This document shows positions 36,460-47,264 of a DNA stretch of 64,000 nucleotides, piece after piece; within the stretch, counting starts at the first letter, position 1; each line of letters starts with the position of its first letter. A program made the translations under genes and the position numbers. The notes under the pieces are model-generated. The model was given only the letters and a program-made list of their open reading frames with translations, did no database searches and was not told where the DNA came from. This DNA is from a bacterium (lineage in GTDB: Bacteria > Krumholzibacteriota > Krumholzibacteriia > LZORAL124-64-63), in assembly GCA_016703265.1 (NCBI GenBank), contig JADJCK010000001.1, forward strand, positions 682,001 through 746,000. Direction: 5' to 3'.

Positions 36460-37410
36460 ATGAGTGTCGAGGACCGCTTCCTGAAACTGCTGCCGCCCGA
36501 CTTGCGCGCAAGCGTCCGGCAGGGTGTGCCCCTGCGCGAGCTGACGACCCTGCGGGTGGGGGGACCGGCGGCACTGGTCTGCCCGGTGCATACCCCGGAA
36601 CAGGCGCTCGGGTTCCAGTCCGCGGCAGCGGCATCCGGCCTGCCCTGGTTCGTGCTCGGCGGGGGCAGCAACGTGCTTGCCGACGACCGGGGCTTCGGCG
36701 GCGTCCTGTTGCGCATCGAGGGCCGCTCGTGCGCGCTGGACGGCACCACGGTCACCGCGGCAGCCGGTCTCGACCTCGACGCGCTGGTCGCGCACACGTT
36801 GGCGTCAGGCCTGACCGGGCTCGAATTCGCCTCGGGCATACCGGGCACCCTGGGCGGCGCCCTGGCCGGCAATGCCGGCTGCTATGGCCATGAGATCGGC
36901 GAGTTCGTTCGGCAGGTGACGGTGCTCACGAGGGACGGCGAGGTGGCGCCCCTGGCCCCCGGCGCCTGCGGATTCCGCTACCGGGGCACGGCCCTGCGCG
37001 ACGCCGGCGCCCTCGTGCTCGAAGCCGTCCTCGAGCTGCGGCGGGACGACCTGGCGGCGGCCAGCGCCGAACGCCGGGATCACCTGGCCGATCGGCAGGC
37101 CAAGCACCCGGTACGCGAACCGAGCGCCGGCAGCTGGTTCCGGAACCTGGAGCCGTCCGAGCCCGGCGGCCGTCGCCAGGCGGCCGGTGCGCTGCTGGAG
37201 CAGGTCGGGGCCAAGTCGATGCGCGAAGGGGATGCAGCCGTGTTCCCGCGCCACGCCAACATCATCGTCAACCTCGGGCAGGCGACCAGCGACGACGTAC
37301 GGCGACTCGCCGCACGCATGAAGGAGGCGGTGCGCGAGAGATTCGCCATCACGCTGCAGGAGGAAGTGCGCTACCTCGACCCCGACGCGCCGGGCGGCCG
37401 CCTCATTTGA
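36460..37410 (+). CDS. murB: UDP-N-acetylenolpyruvoylglucosamine reductase
   Basis: MurB reduces the enolpyruvyl group to give UDP-MurNAc in peptidoglycan synthesis. The 316-residue flavoprotein has TTLRVGGPAALV and FVLGGGSNVLADD (FAD-binding), GLEFASGIPGTLGGALAGNAGCYGHE, GFRYRGTAL, the catalytic-serine motif AGSWFRN, and PRHANIIVNLGQATSDDV with the closing Glu region. The ATG at 36460 follows AAAGG by 6 bases. It is a lone plus-strand gene facing away from tonB, and its stop overlaps the convergent FG-GAP gene's stop by 8 bases. Confidence 0.95.
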   Translation: MSVEDRFLKLLPPDLRASVRQGVPLRELTTLRVGGPAALVCPVHTPEQALGFQSAAAASGLPWFVLGGGSNVLADDRGFGGVLLRIEGRSCALDGTTVTAAAGLDLDALVAHTLASGLTGLEFASGIPGTLGGALAGNAGCYGHEIGEFVRQVTVLTRDGEVAPLAPGACGFRYRGTALRDAGALVLEAVLELRRDDLAAASAERRDHLADRQAKHPVREPSAGSWFRNLEPSEPGGRRQAAGALLEQVGAKSMREGDAAVFPRHANIIVNLGQATSDDVRRLAARMKEAVRERFAITLQEEVRYLDPDAPGGRLI

Positions 37411-40203
37411 GCAGCGCCAGCTTGCGCGACATGCGGCCGCCGGCCGTCTCCACGCTCAGCAGGTAGGTGCCCGCCGCGGCATCGCCGCCGACACCGCTGC
37501 CGTCCCACACGACCTCGTGGTCCCCGGCCGGCAGCACGGCATCCGCCAGCACCGCCACGCGTCGCCCCGACAGGTCATGAACGGACACACGCGTCCAGCC
37601 GTCCCTGTCCAGCCGGAAGCTCGCGCGGATGACAGGATTGCCGGGGTTCGGCCAGGGCCCGGCCAGCCAGGCCGTCCCGGCTGCGAGGTCCCCTGCGGCG
37701 CAATCACCGTCGAGCGACGCCAGCCTCGACTCGGAACGACCTTCGCAGAGATCGATGACCAGGCGCAGCGCCGACGGCCGCCCCCACTGTTCCAGTTCGC
37801 CGGCCGTCAGCGAGAGCAGCCAGACCCCGCCCTCCTGGTCGAGCCGACCCGCCGCCGCCCCTCCCGCTTCCGCGAGCAGCCGCCACCCGCCGGACAGCCT
37901 GGCCTCGAGGCGCCAGGGCCCCTCGAAGCCTGGCTCGAGCCGCACCGATAGTCCGCCCTCGGCGGAGCAGCCGGCTTCCAGGGCCCGCGGCTCGAGGGCC
38001 ACGCTGCTCGGGTCGATGTTCAGGTGGGTGATTCCCATTCGCAGGGCGCTGTCGAGCGCCAGCAGGTCGAAAGCGCCGTCGGCGTTGGCGTCGATGATCA
38101 CGAAATCCTGCACTTCCGGCGTCGCCCGCACCGACAGGGAGTACAGGTGGTTCCAGGGCACGATGCTCAGGTAGACTTCGAATCGACCCCTGTCGGCGAG
38201 CGCAACCACGACATCGCCACGGCCGTCCTCGTCGAGGTCGGCGATACGCAGGGCCGACGGACGACCGTCCAGGACATGAGAGCCCGTTCGCCGCACCAGT
38301 CCCCCCGTGCCGTTGTTCTCGTAAGAGACCAGGGACTCGTCCAGGCGACAACCGACGACCAGGTCATGATCCTGGTCGCCGTCGAGGTCACCCGTCTCGA
38401 TCAGCGAAGCGCCGTTGCCGGCATGCAGCCATTGTCCCGGACCGAAATCGCGGCCGCCGAGATTGACGCGCCACCACAGGCGACTGGCGCCATCCACGCC
38501 GGCGACATCCAGGCGCCCGTCGCCGTTGAGGTCGAACAGAACAGCGCGCGTCGTGGCGATCTCGTAGGTCAGCGTCACCGCCGGCTGGAATCCACCGCCC
38601 GGCTCGCCGAACAGCAACTGCACGCGCGCGCCGTCCGACGGCAGGGCGAGCAGATCGACGGAACCGTCCGCATCGATGTCGCCTGACGTCAGGAACGCAG
38701 GATAGGAACCGACATCGATCCGCTGCGTCTCCGCGAGAACGCCGCCGGCCACTGCGTCGAACAGCACAACCTGCCCGGCAATGACATCGAGAACCGCAAG
38801 TTCGGACACCGCGTCACCGTCGAGTTCAATCGCCTCCAGCTTCCCCGGCGTGAAGCCCAGTTCGTACTCGGTGGAGACTGTCGACATGCCGCCGTCTTCG
38901 AGGGCAGCGAACAGGCTCAGGCGAGGCTCGAGCGCCGAAGCCACCATGACGTCGATCCGGCCGTCGCCGTTGAAATCACCCTGGGTCTGGTCGCCGGGCA
39001 GGGAACTGAGGGTCAACGCAGGCAGGCCCCAGAACCCGGGCTCGGGCCCGGGCCGGGCCATCATCCAGGCCAGGTACGAACCGCCGGAGGCTGCCGCCGT
39101 CACATCGGGCTGTCCGTCCCCGTTGAACTCACCCACGGCCAGCGCCACCGGGAGGCAGCCGGGATAATAGGTCGCGTGGCGGACCCAGCCGTCGGCCGTG
39201 CGGCTGGCAAATTCGGCGGCGCCGCGCTCAACGTCGCTGGCCAACAGGGCAGGCTGACCGCCGGCCAGCGTCCACATCGTCAGCTGACGTGCCGGCATGG
39301 TCAGGTTGATCTCTACATCCGACACGAATCCCTCGCCGGCAACCCGGAGCAGGCCCAGGCGCGGCGCCTGGCGATCGGCGACCGCCAGTTCGGCGATCCC
39401 GTCGCCATCACCGTCCAAGGCACAGACGAAGCCGGCCGCCAATCCCGGAGCCTCGACGACGCGCACCGTGACCTGACCATCCACGGCGGCGGTCAGCACC
39501 GCCAGATTGCCCGACAGGAGGCCACGCTGCGCCGCCACCACCTCCGGCCGGCCGTCGCCATCGAGATCGGCTGCAGCCAGGGAATACGGGTCATCGCCCA
39601 CGGTGATCGTCCGCCGCACCCGCCAGCCGTCATCGTCTGCCAGCTGGGCGATGGCGTCCATTCCGGGCAGCGAGACCGCAAGCTGACCCTCGCCACCGGC
39701 AATGTTGCCGAACCAGGCCAGCGTGCCGGGGTCCTCATCGAGCTCGACGGTCTGCTCGAGTTGCAGATAGGGATAGCTGTCGGCAAGCCTCAGGAAGTAC
39801 ACACAGTCGGGGTCGCGGGCGGCGACAACGATCCCGCGATCGGCCAGGGGACGCCCCTCCCAGGGGAGTACCTGCACCAGGCTGCCGCCGAGAAACAGAA
39901 GCTGCCGGATCGCCAGCGCGTTGCTGACGGGGGAAAAGCGCGCCAGGGCCAGGTTGCCGCCGGCCATGCCGACCACCAGGTCATCGGTCGTCTCGCCGGG
40001 CATCCGAATCGCAAGCACCGACAGGCACGGCTGCGACAAGGCGGCCGTGATCGGGCCCGGAAGGTGACCACCGCGCCCGCCGGCATAACGAACGCCAGCC
40101 AGGCCAGCGCGACCACGGTCGCCAGGAGGCGCGCCCAGGGGTACGCGGGGAGGCCGCGGACCCCGAAAGACGAAGGAATCTGGGGAGCGGGATCGGCCTG
40201 CAT
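37403..40203 (-). CDS. Secreted FG-GAP/VCBS repeat protein with FlgD-like C-terminal sorting module (one frameshift)
   Basis: An exported protein of about 933 residues. The signal sequence (ARLLATVVALAWLAFVMPAGA) begins at ATG 40203. A one-base loss in the run at 40051-40060 separates it from the main frame. The body holds about 12 FG-GAP-type Asp-rich units, such as ADLDGDGRPEVVAAQ, EFNGDGQPDVTAA, DFNGDGRIDVMVA, DIDADGSVDLLAL and DLNGDGRLDVAGV, typical of seven-bladed calcium-binding propellers. The C-terminus has RVSVHDLSGRRVAVLAD, VVWDGSGVGGDAAAGTYLLSV and ends SRKLALLK, the FlgD-Ig/T9SS-like sorting module of FCB-group secreted proteins. A cell-surface adhesin or binding role is inferred. 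Confidence 0.85.
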
Positions 40204-40375
40204 GGTCGCTGCACTTTCCTCGGGGAGGGAACGTGTGCAGTATAAGGACAACCCGCCCGGCGGACAATCCCGGGCCGTTAGGGGTTGACACCTTCGGCCC
40301 CGCACCTGAAATTGATGCGGCGTCATGATTGCCTGCCCCGCCGGTCCCCGGGCAACGACCCGCACAGGAGCCTGC

Positions 40376-41329
40376 ATGTCGGTGAAGAGTATTCTGATGG
40401 CCCTTTGCATCCTGGCCCTCGGCGCCACGCTGGCGCCGGCTGCCGACGCACAGGCGCCGACACCTGTCCCCGAGGCTGCGCCGACGGCGCGCCCGCTCAA
40501 GACTTTCAAGCTGCAGCACGAATCGGCCAACGCTGCCCAGGACCTCGATGTCGAGGACGAGGAGCAGGAGGTCTGGGTGCCCGGTATCCGCCCCGGCACA
40601 GTTGAGCTGAGCATGTCCCTCGGTTTCATGAATCTTTCCAGTACGCTGCTTGAGCATGAGCAGATGATCTACAAGTACACGACCGAGTCGACGTACTGGG
40701 GCGCGATGTCAAGATCAAGGGCCAGACTGCGTTCAATCCGGTCATTCGGTTGGGCTACAACCTGAAGCCCTGGCTGACGCTCGAGGGCTTCGCCGGCCTG
40801 TCGATTTCGGAGTACTCGTCGACGATCGAGAATCGCCGCGTGCGGAAGAACGAAGCAGGCGCCGTGCCCGACGAAGATCCCCCGCTGGGCGACTTCGATG
40901 CCGAGGCACGTTCGCTCATCACGCTGCAGACCGGCGTGGACGCGCTGATCTATCCCTTCAATTTCTCGGGCGACGGCGGCGGTCGCTGGCATCCGTACCT
41001 GACGGGCCAGGTTGGCAAGATCTGGTACGACATGAACTCCGACTTCACGGCGGGCGCCGCCGGTTCGAACGACATCGCGTTCGGCGGTGGCCTGCGTCTG
41101 CTGGCCGAGCGCAACGTCAGCATCCGCCTCGAGGCCACGTACCACATGAACTCGATCGAGTTCAAGCCCGCGGAGTACTTCCGAGACCGACGAGGGCACC
41201 ACGCTGGTGCCGCTCGTGGAATACCCGGTGCTGGAAGGTGGCGCCTTCGACGAGCGCCAGATCACCTCCTTCGCGTCCGAGGACATCAGCTATCTGGTCT
41301 GGTCGCTGGGATTCCAGGGCTCGTTCTAG
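40376..41329 (+). CDS. OmpW/OprF-like outer-membrane barrel protein (two frameshifts)
   Basis: An exported protein of about 317 residues starting MSVKSILMALCILALGATLAPAADA. Strands follow, including RPGTVELSMSLGFMNLSS, YNLKPWLTLEGFAGLSISEY, ALIYPFNFSGDGGGRWHPYLTGQ and VSIRLEATYHMNSI; it ends VWSLGFQGSF with the C-terminal Phe of outer-membrane barrels. Two frame breaks, at about 40701-40705 and 41177-41182, must be repaired to join the parts. FAG and NFS motifs and the size suggest an eight-stranded barrel with a plug or linker region. The ATG at 40376 follows AGGAG by 5 bases. Function is unknown. Confidence 0.8.
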
Positions 41330-41366
41330 ATCGCCGCGCGCCGGCGCGCTCCCACGGATCGAGGCA

Positions 41367-41398
41367 GCGGGCGGCCCTTGGGTCGCCCGCTCTCTTTT
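41367..41398 (+). terminator. Rho-independent terminator after the barrel gene
   Basis: A GC-rich stem GCGGGCGGCC / GGTCGCCCGC with a short loop, containing one mismatch, is followed on the plus strand by TCTCTTTT. Confidence 0.75.
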
Positions 41399-41420
41399 GA
41401 CGCGAAGACCGTCGTCGGCG

Positions 41421-42996
41421 TCATCCCGCCGGGTCGATCAGCAATTCCCGCCTGAACTCGAGCGCCTCCCGCAGGTGCGATTCCTCCACGACGACCGCCG
41501 CGTCGAGGGCAGCCACCGTGGCCGCCACGGCCTGGCAGCGGACCACGGCGCGAAGTGACAGCCCGAGCGCCCGGCGCGCCTCGTCCATGAAGTCGCCGTT
41601 CCCCGCAGGCCTGAGGCGCACCTGCCTCGCGCGACCAGGCCACAAGGCGCCTGCGTGCTTCGGTCATGACTTCCCAGGTGGGCATTTCACGCCATCCGGC
41701 TCCGACAGGCACAGGCGCCGGTGCGCTGAAGGACCCGCGCCACACCGACATCTCCGCGAAGATGTCGATGCGATCGAGCAGTGGTCCCGAGAGCCGGCCC
41801 AGGTAGCGTGTCCGTTCACGCGGCGGGCAACGGCAGGTCCGCACGCTGCTGCCGTGGTAACCGCAGCGGCAGGGATTGCTGGCTGCCACCAGCTGGAACG
41901 CTGCCGGGAAGCGTCGGTGGCCGGTGCCACGCGACACCGTGACATGGCCTTCCTGCAGCGGCTGGCGCAGCACATCGAGAACGGCGGGTTGGAATTCCGC
42001 CAGTTCGTCGAGAAACAGCAGGCCGCCGTGGGCCAGCGTCACTTCACCCGGGCGCAGGCCCGGCCCGCCGCCCAGCAGCCCGGCCTGGGTGACCGTATGG
42101 TGGGCGCCGCGGCATGGCCGGCGGCCCGCCAGGGCCGACATGGCAAGCAGCCCGGCGGCGCTGTGGATACGGGTCACCGTCAGCGCCTCTGCGGGTTCCA
42201 GGGGTGGCTGCAGGTCGGCAAGCAGGCGCGCCAACCGCGTCTTGCCGGCGCCCGGCGGCCCCACCAGCAGCAGGTTGTGACGCCCGGTGGCAGCCACCAC
42301 CGCGGCTTTGCGTGCCAGCTCCTGCCCCGTCAGGCGAGCCAGTTCGGCGCAGGCCGCGACGGCGGCCGCAACGGCCTGTCCCCCTTCACCTGCGGCGACG
42401 CTGCCGGACACCGGCGCTACGGCACCGTCGCGAGGTTCCTGCCGGCAGGAAGGCTCCGGACGTTCCGGCTCGCAGCCGCGTCGACACCAGTCCAGGACTT
42501 CCGCCAGGTCCCGCGCCGCCACCACCTGCAGACCGGGCACGAGTTCCGCTTCCCGGAGCTGCATCGCCGGGACGATGGCCGTGCGCCGCCCGCGTCCCGC
42601 CACATCCAGCAGGACCGGGAGCAGCCCGCGCACGGGCCTCCCCTCGCCGAACAGCCAGAGTTCCCCCAGGAAGACACACCGCAGGCGCGCTGCCACCGCG
42701 CCTTCGACCGACCAGCCCTCGACTGCGGCGGCAATGCCCAGCGCGATCGCCAGGTCGAACGAAGCCCCGCTCTTGCGCACACCCGCCGGCGCCAGATTCA
42801 CCGTGATGCGACCAGGAGGCACGCGTACACCGCCGTGACGCAGAGCCGAGAGTACGCGCTCCCGGCTCTCGCGCACCTCGGTTCCCGGCAGCCCCACCAG
42901 ATGGTAGCCGGGCAACCCGCGATTGATGACCACCTCGACGCTGACCGGCAATCCCGCGATGCCCGCCAGCGCGCCCGTCCTGACCCGTACCGGCAT
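41421..42996 (-). CDS. comM: ComM/YifB-type Mg-chelatase-like AAA+ ATPase (one frameshift)
   Basis: ComM is a hexameric helicase promoting branch migration during natural transformation; YifB is its broad family. The protein of about 525 residues has the N-terminal Lon-like domain with GLPGYHLVGLPGTEVRESRERV and INVNLAPA-type strand (TVNLAPAGVRK), Walker A LVGPPGAGKT, FLDELAEFQPAVLDVLRQPLQ (Walker B/sensor), and the Cys-rich CRCGYHGSSVRTCRCPP zinc-like motif plus LSGPLLDRIDI. At about 41626-41633 the frame shifts; the C-terminus (SLRAVVRCQAVAATVAALDA) resumes in another frame and stops at 41421. The ATG at 42996 follows GGGAGG. Confidence 0.93.
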
Positions 42997-43309
42997 GCCG
43001 CCTCCCTGCTGCTGCGGACAGCGTCCGCATGGAGCACGCCGACCATGTCGCGCATCGGAACCGGAAGCAGCATCGGCAGCGGTAACGCCGCTGCCCGGTG
43101 CCATCTCCACGGCGACGGCCCGGCGATCGGACTGCCGAACCAGTGCGGCGTCGCGCGGCCGCACCGTCGCCTGGAAGTGACAGCCCGGGCACGGGTGTCC
43201 CCCAAAGCGGAACGGGGACCCTTGCAGGCCCCCGTTCGCAGCGATGTCTCGCCTCAATCTTCAGTCGGATCGCTGGCCCGCGCCGCAGCGCGACCGGCTC
43301 CGCCCGCGA

Positions 43310-43480
43310 CTACAGGTCGCAGGGGCGAACGGTCTTGCGACCGTTCTCGAGGGCGCGCTTCTCGGCGGCCACGATCAACTCGCGCACCTTGGCGTCCAGG
43401 GCGTCGTAGAATTCGCCGGACACGTTGCACTCCTTGACGGCTTCCTTCGTCTTCGTCTTGCTGATGATCATTTCAGCCAT
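43310..43480 (-). CDS. Small bacterial histone-fold protein
   Basis: A 56-residue protein (MAEMIISKTKTKEAVKECNV...GRKTVRPCDL). The plan is that of a minimal histone fold: a short N-terminal helix (KTKTKEAVKE), a long central helix starting EFYDALDAKVRELIVAAEKRALENG, and the loop-helix signature RKTVRPCDL, the same RKTV-x-x-x-D motif that ends archaeal and bacterial histone folds. Such proteins dimerise and bind DNA, bending or coating it. The ATG at 43480 follows GGAGG by 7 bases and the frame ends at TAG 43310. It is a single gene between comM and the M20 peptidase. Small size and clear ribosome binding site argue it is real. Confidence 0.75.
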   Translation of the reverse strand: MAEMIISKTKTKEAVKECNVSGEFYDALDAKVRELIVAAEKRALENGRKTVRPCDL

Positions 43481-43752
43481 GTGGGTTCCTCCCCTGGACT
43501 GTGGGACGTGAGGATGACGCCGCCAGCGCCGCGCGGCGACCGGTGCGATCGCCCGCGGGCGATGACGGCCACGGGCGGACCGGAGGCGGCGGACAGCCTC
43601 GAAATCAGGCGCCGGCGACGGGACGTAGCCAGCCGACCCGGTCACAATCGCCTCGACACCCCGGCGTGTCAGGGTAGTTTGGCGGCGTACGAACCGCTGA
43701 ACCAAGGCGCGCCAGACCCCGCCGCGCGCCACATCCGGACCAGGAGAACGCC

Positions 43753-45122
43753 ATGGCCCTCGACGAGGTGCTCGCCTACCTGCAGGCGCATCAGCAGAAG
43801 CACGTCGACCAGCTGTGTGACCTGTTGCGCATCCCCAGCATCAGTTCGCAGTCGGATCACGCGCCCGATATCCGCCGCGCAGCCGAGTTCTGCGCGGGCG
43901 AACTGCGCGAACTCGGCCTGGAAGTCGAGATCGTCGAAGGCGATGGCCACCCGCTGGTCTTCGCGCGCACAGAGCCCCTGCCCGACCGTCCCACGCTGCT
44001 CCTGTACGGACACTACGATGTGCAGCCGGTCGACCCGCTCGACCTGTGGCAGACGCCGCCGTTCGAGCCCAGGATCGAGAACGGGATCATCTATGCCCGC
44101 GGCTCCACGGACGACAAGGGCCAGTTCTACGCGCATTTCAAGGCGCTTGAAGCCTATGTGCGCACGGGCACGGAGCTGCCGGTCAACCTGAAGTTCATCA
44201 TCGAGGGCGAGGAGGAATGCGGCGGCCACCACATCTACCGCTACACGGAGGCCAACGCAGCCAAGCTCGCCTGTGACGCGCGGTGATCATCTCCGACACG
44301 GCGCTGTACAACGAGACCACGCCCGGCATCTGCTACAGCCTGAAGGGGCTGGCCTACATGGAGATCCGCGTGAAGGGCCCGTCACGCGACCTGCACTCGG
44401 GCAGTTACGGCGGCACCGTGCAGAACCCGGCCAATGCCCTGGCCCAGATCATCGCCGGGCTGAAGGACGCCCAGGGGCGCTGCACCGTGCCCGGCTTCTA
44501 CGACGCCGTGCTCGACCTCGACGCCGAAGAGCGTCGGTCCTTCGCTTCGCTGGGTTACACCGACGATGTGCTGCGCGACGAGACCGGTGCTCCGGGTCCC
44601 GCCGGCGAGGAGGGCTACACAACGCTGGAACGCATGTGGGCCCGCCCCACCTGCGACGTCAACGGCATCACCAGCGGCTACGGCGGACAGGGCGCCAAGA
44701 CCATCATCCCGGCGCACGCCATGGCCAAGGTCTCCATGCGCCTGGTCCCGAACCAGGACCCGCCGAAGATCGCGGCGGCATTCGCCGACTGGGTGCGTCA
44801 ACTGGCGCCGCCCGGCGTCACCGTCGAGGTGGAGAACCTGCACAACGCGAACCCGGTGCTGGTGCCGCGCGATTCGCCGATGATGCAGGCCGGCATCCGC
44901 GCCTTGGAAGCCGGCTTCGGGGCGCACCCGGTCTTCATCCGCGAAGGTGGCAGCATCCCCATCGTGGGCACCTTCCAGGCCTGCCTGAAGGCGCCGGTGC
45001 TGCTCCTGGGCTACGGCCTGTCGACCGACAACGCCCATTCCCCAACGAGAAGTTCCACCTGGAGAACTTCTGGCGTGGCGCGCACGAGTGCCTTGCTCTT
45101 TGTCGAGGCCGCTGCCCGCTGA
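43753..45122 (+). CDS. M20-family dipeptidase (three frameshifts)
   Basis: A zinc dipeptidase of about 456 residues in the M20/DapE-ArgE-carnosinase family. It has the metal site LLLYGHYDVQPVDP with ARGSTDDKGQ, the catalytic Glu pair IIEGEEECGG, and after the first break VIISDTALYNETTPG. The dimerisation-domain motif DLHSGSYGGTVQNPA follows, then ITSGYGGQGAKTIIPA and REGGSIPIV. Frame breaks lie at about 44275-44282 and, as a compensating pair, at about 45040-45046 and 45080-45090. The intact product would read LSTDNAHSPNEKFHLENFWRG. Likely cytoplasmic peptide turnover. No signal peptide. Plus-strand single gene closed by a strong hairpin. Confidence 0.92.
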
Positions 45123-45142
45123 ACGGCCGCCGTCAACAACGG

Positions 45143-45177
45143 GGCCCCGGAACCTTGCCGGTTCCGGGGCCTCGTTT
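45143..45177 (+). terminator. Terminator after the M20 peptidase gene
   Basis: A perfect 12-bp stem GGCCCCGGAACC / GGTTCCGGGGCC with a 5-base loop (45143-45171) is followed by TCGTTT. Confidence 0.8.
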
Positions 45178-45204
45178 GACATCTCGGGAGCGATAGGGTA
45201 GTTT
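45176..45204 (+). promoter_or_regulatory. Sigma-70-type promoter of tRNA-Glu
   Basis: The -35 TTGACA (45176-45181) and -10 TAGTTT (45199-45204) are separated by 17 bases. The -10 ends 20 bases before the mature tRNA. Confidence 0.75.
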
Positions 45205-45224
45205 ACGCGGTTCCGGAATCAGGC

Positions 45225-45299
45225 GTCCCCGTCGTCTAGTGGTTAGGACACCGCCCTTTCACGGCGGCAACACGGGTTCGAGCCCCGTCGGGGATGCCA
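45225..45299 (+). tRNA. tRNA-Glu (anticodon TTC)
   Basis: A 75-nt cloverleaf with encoded CCA. The anticodon loop CTTTCAC gives TTC. It has its own promoter immediately upstream and is a substrate of MnmA, encoded elsewhere in this window. Confidence 0.97.
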
Positions 45300-45352
45300 A
45301 CTCCGCGCCCCCAACTCCGCCCCCCATTGCGGCCCGCAGCCGCCCACGACCC

Positions 45353-46270
45353 CTACTGGATCGTGATCTCCCAAAGGTTTGGCGCCAGCGCGCCCCAGTT
45401 GCAGTACACCAGCTTGCGACCGTTCGGGCTCCACCGCGGCCAGTAGCCGCCGTCGCTCGTCAGCTGACGCGGGTTCTTGCCGTCGACGTCGATGCACCAG
45501 ACTTCCATGGTGCCGGACTGCCCGCTTTCGAACGCCACGCGGCGACCGTCAGGAGACCACGCCGGGTGACCTTCGTAGCCGGCCAGCGGCGTCAGCTGCG
45601 TGAAGGCACCGCCCTTCGCCGGCACGGTAAACAGGGCCGACATGCCGTCCTTGCGGTTCGACTCGAAGACGATCGTGTTGCCGTCGGGAGACCAGTCGGC
45701 CGTGCGGTCATAGCTGCCGCCGACGCTGACCGTCAGGCGCACTGCCGTGCCGCCACCCACCGGCGACAGCCACAGGTCCTGGCCGTTCCCGCCGCGGTTC
45801 GACTCGTAGACCACCAGCGTGCCGTCCGGCGACACGGCCGGGCTGCCGTCATCGCCCGCGTCGTCGGTGATCTGCACGGGCGCGCTGCCCGCAGGCGCGA
45901 GATCCAGGCGCCAGATGGACTTCGTGCCGCTGCGCGTGGATTCGAACACGAACCCGCTGCCGTCGGGCAGCCAGAAGGGTGCCGTGTCCTCCCCCGCGTT
46001 GTCGGTCAACTGAAGGGCGGCCGCGCCGTTGGTCGGCAGCAGCCAGATCTCGCGGTTGCCGGTGGCATCGGACTCGAAAAGGATGGCCGAACCGTCGGGT
46101 GCGTAGATCGGGTTGGCTTCATAGACCGCGTCGGTCGCCGTCAATTGCTTGATCGTGGCCTCGGGCGTCGGCGCCACGGGCGCCGGCGAATCGCCGCCGC
46201 ATCCGGCAAGAACCGCCATTGCGGCCAGTCCGCAGATCATCGCCGCCGTCGTGCAGGTCCGCTTCGACAT
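45353..46270 (-). CDS. TolB-like PD40-repeat lipoprotein
   Basis: A 305-residue lipoprotein (lipobox LAGC, Cys at about 24) consisting of about six PD40/WD40-like blades, each near the consensus P-x-WSPDG-x-x-x-x-F-x-S-x-R: YAPDGSAILFESDATGNREIW, WLPDGSGFVFESTRSGTKSIW, VSPDGTLVVYESNRGG, DWSPDGNTIVFESNRKDG, AWSPDGRRVAFESGQSG and WSPNGRKLVYCN. The family is the periplasmic beta-propeller seen in TolB and in FCB-group surface proteins. The ATG at 46270 follows AAAGG by 5 bases. There is no adjacent Pal or TolA, so a TolB role is not assumed. Confidence 0.85.
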   Translation of the reverse strand: MSKRTCTTAAMICGLAAMAVLAGCGGDSPAPVAPTPEATIKQLTATDAVYEANPIYAPDGSAILFESDATGNREIWLLPTNGAAALQLTDNAGEDTAPFWLPDGSGFVFESTRSGTKSIWRLDLAPAGSAPVQITDDAGDDGSPAVSPDGTLVVYESNRGGNGQDLWLSPVGGGTAVRLTVSVGGSYDRTADWSPDGNTIVFESNRKDGMSALFTVPAKGGAFTQLTPLAGYEGHPAWSPDGRRVAFESGQSGTMEVWCIDVDGKNPRQLTSDGGYWPRWSPNGRKLVYCNWGALAPNLWEITIQ

Positions 46271-46388
46271 GTCAGCCTTTCCCTTCGTCCGTTCCTTCGC
46301 CTCGCAAGGACCTTCCCGGCGACGCACCCTTCTTCCGGTCGGCGGGGCCGCGCGGCCCGCGCCGGGTTCTTCATCAGCGAACTCTTCG

Positions 46389-47264
46389 TCAGCGAACCAG
46401 CGTGACCGAGCCGCGCGAAGTGACGGCCGCGGCGCGCACCGCGTAGAGGTAGCGGCCCGAGGGCACCAGCCGGCCGGAGTCGTCCGCGCCGTCCCAGGTG
46501 ACAGCCACCCTGCCGTTCGCCGAGGCACCGCCCTGCAGCTTGCGCACCAGCTGGCCGCGGATGTCGTAGATCGCGATCTCGGCGCCGTCGACTTCGGCAG
46601 AACCCGCGGGCAGGGTCATCTCGATCGTCGTGCGCGGGTTGCAGGGGGTTCGGGAAGGCCTGGCTGCTCGCCACGCCGACAGGCTCCACGCCGGTCAGGT
46701 AGCCGGCCAGCAGTTCGCGCAGCCCTTCGATGCGGTCGGGCGTCGTCAGCGTGTGGTTCTCCAGGCCGATGCCGCGGGTCGCCAGCACGCCGCCGAACAG
46801 GTAGCGCAGGTCCTCGGCCAGGATCTCGCGGGCACGGAAGGCATGCGAGGCTTCGGGGCCGGCGGCGGCGAGGTCCAGCCCGCGCAGGGCCGCGTAGGCG
46901 TCCCAGCGGCCCGGCTGGCCGTCGATAAAGGAATGCCGTCGAGGATGAAGACCTCGACTTCGACGTCGGTGCTGAATCCCGTCATGTCGGCCAGGGCATT
47001 GGTGACGACCGTGACGTCGAACGGGTACAGGGTGCGGGTCGCCGCGTCGAGGGCGACCGTGCCCGCCAGCGGGTGGCTGAACTCGCGGCTGCCGTCGGCC
47101 TTGCCCACGCACATGGCCGAGACTTCCGAGGCATCATGGAAGGTCGCGCGGATCCCGTTGGCGAACGTCTCGGTGCGGGCCGCCTGCGCCGTCGCCGCGG
47201 CCAGCAATCCCAGCGCCGCAAACGTCATCGCGAAGCCGGTCTTCAGTCCGCTGCGGGCCATCAT
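46389..47264 (-). CDS. Secreted protein with FlgD-like C-terminal module (two frameshifts)
   Basis: An exported protein of about 291 residues: signal peptide (MARSGLKTGFAMTFAALGLLAAATAQA), an N-terminal region with FANGIRATFHDASEVSAMCVG, a central part in a second frame (RWDAYAALRGLDLAAAGPE, ILAEDLRYLFGGVLATRG), and a C-terminal FlgD-like Ig module: EIAIYDIRGQLVRKLQGG, VAVTWDGADDSGRLVPSGRYLYAV. Frame breaks at about 46926-46932 and 46640-46650 separate the parts. The C-terminal module is like that of the FG-GAP protein at 37403, pointing to a common export or surface-attachment route. Function of the N-terminal part is unrecognised. Confidence 0.7.
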
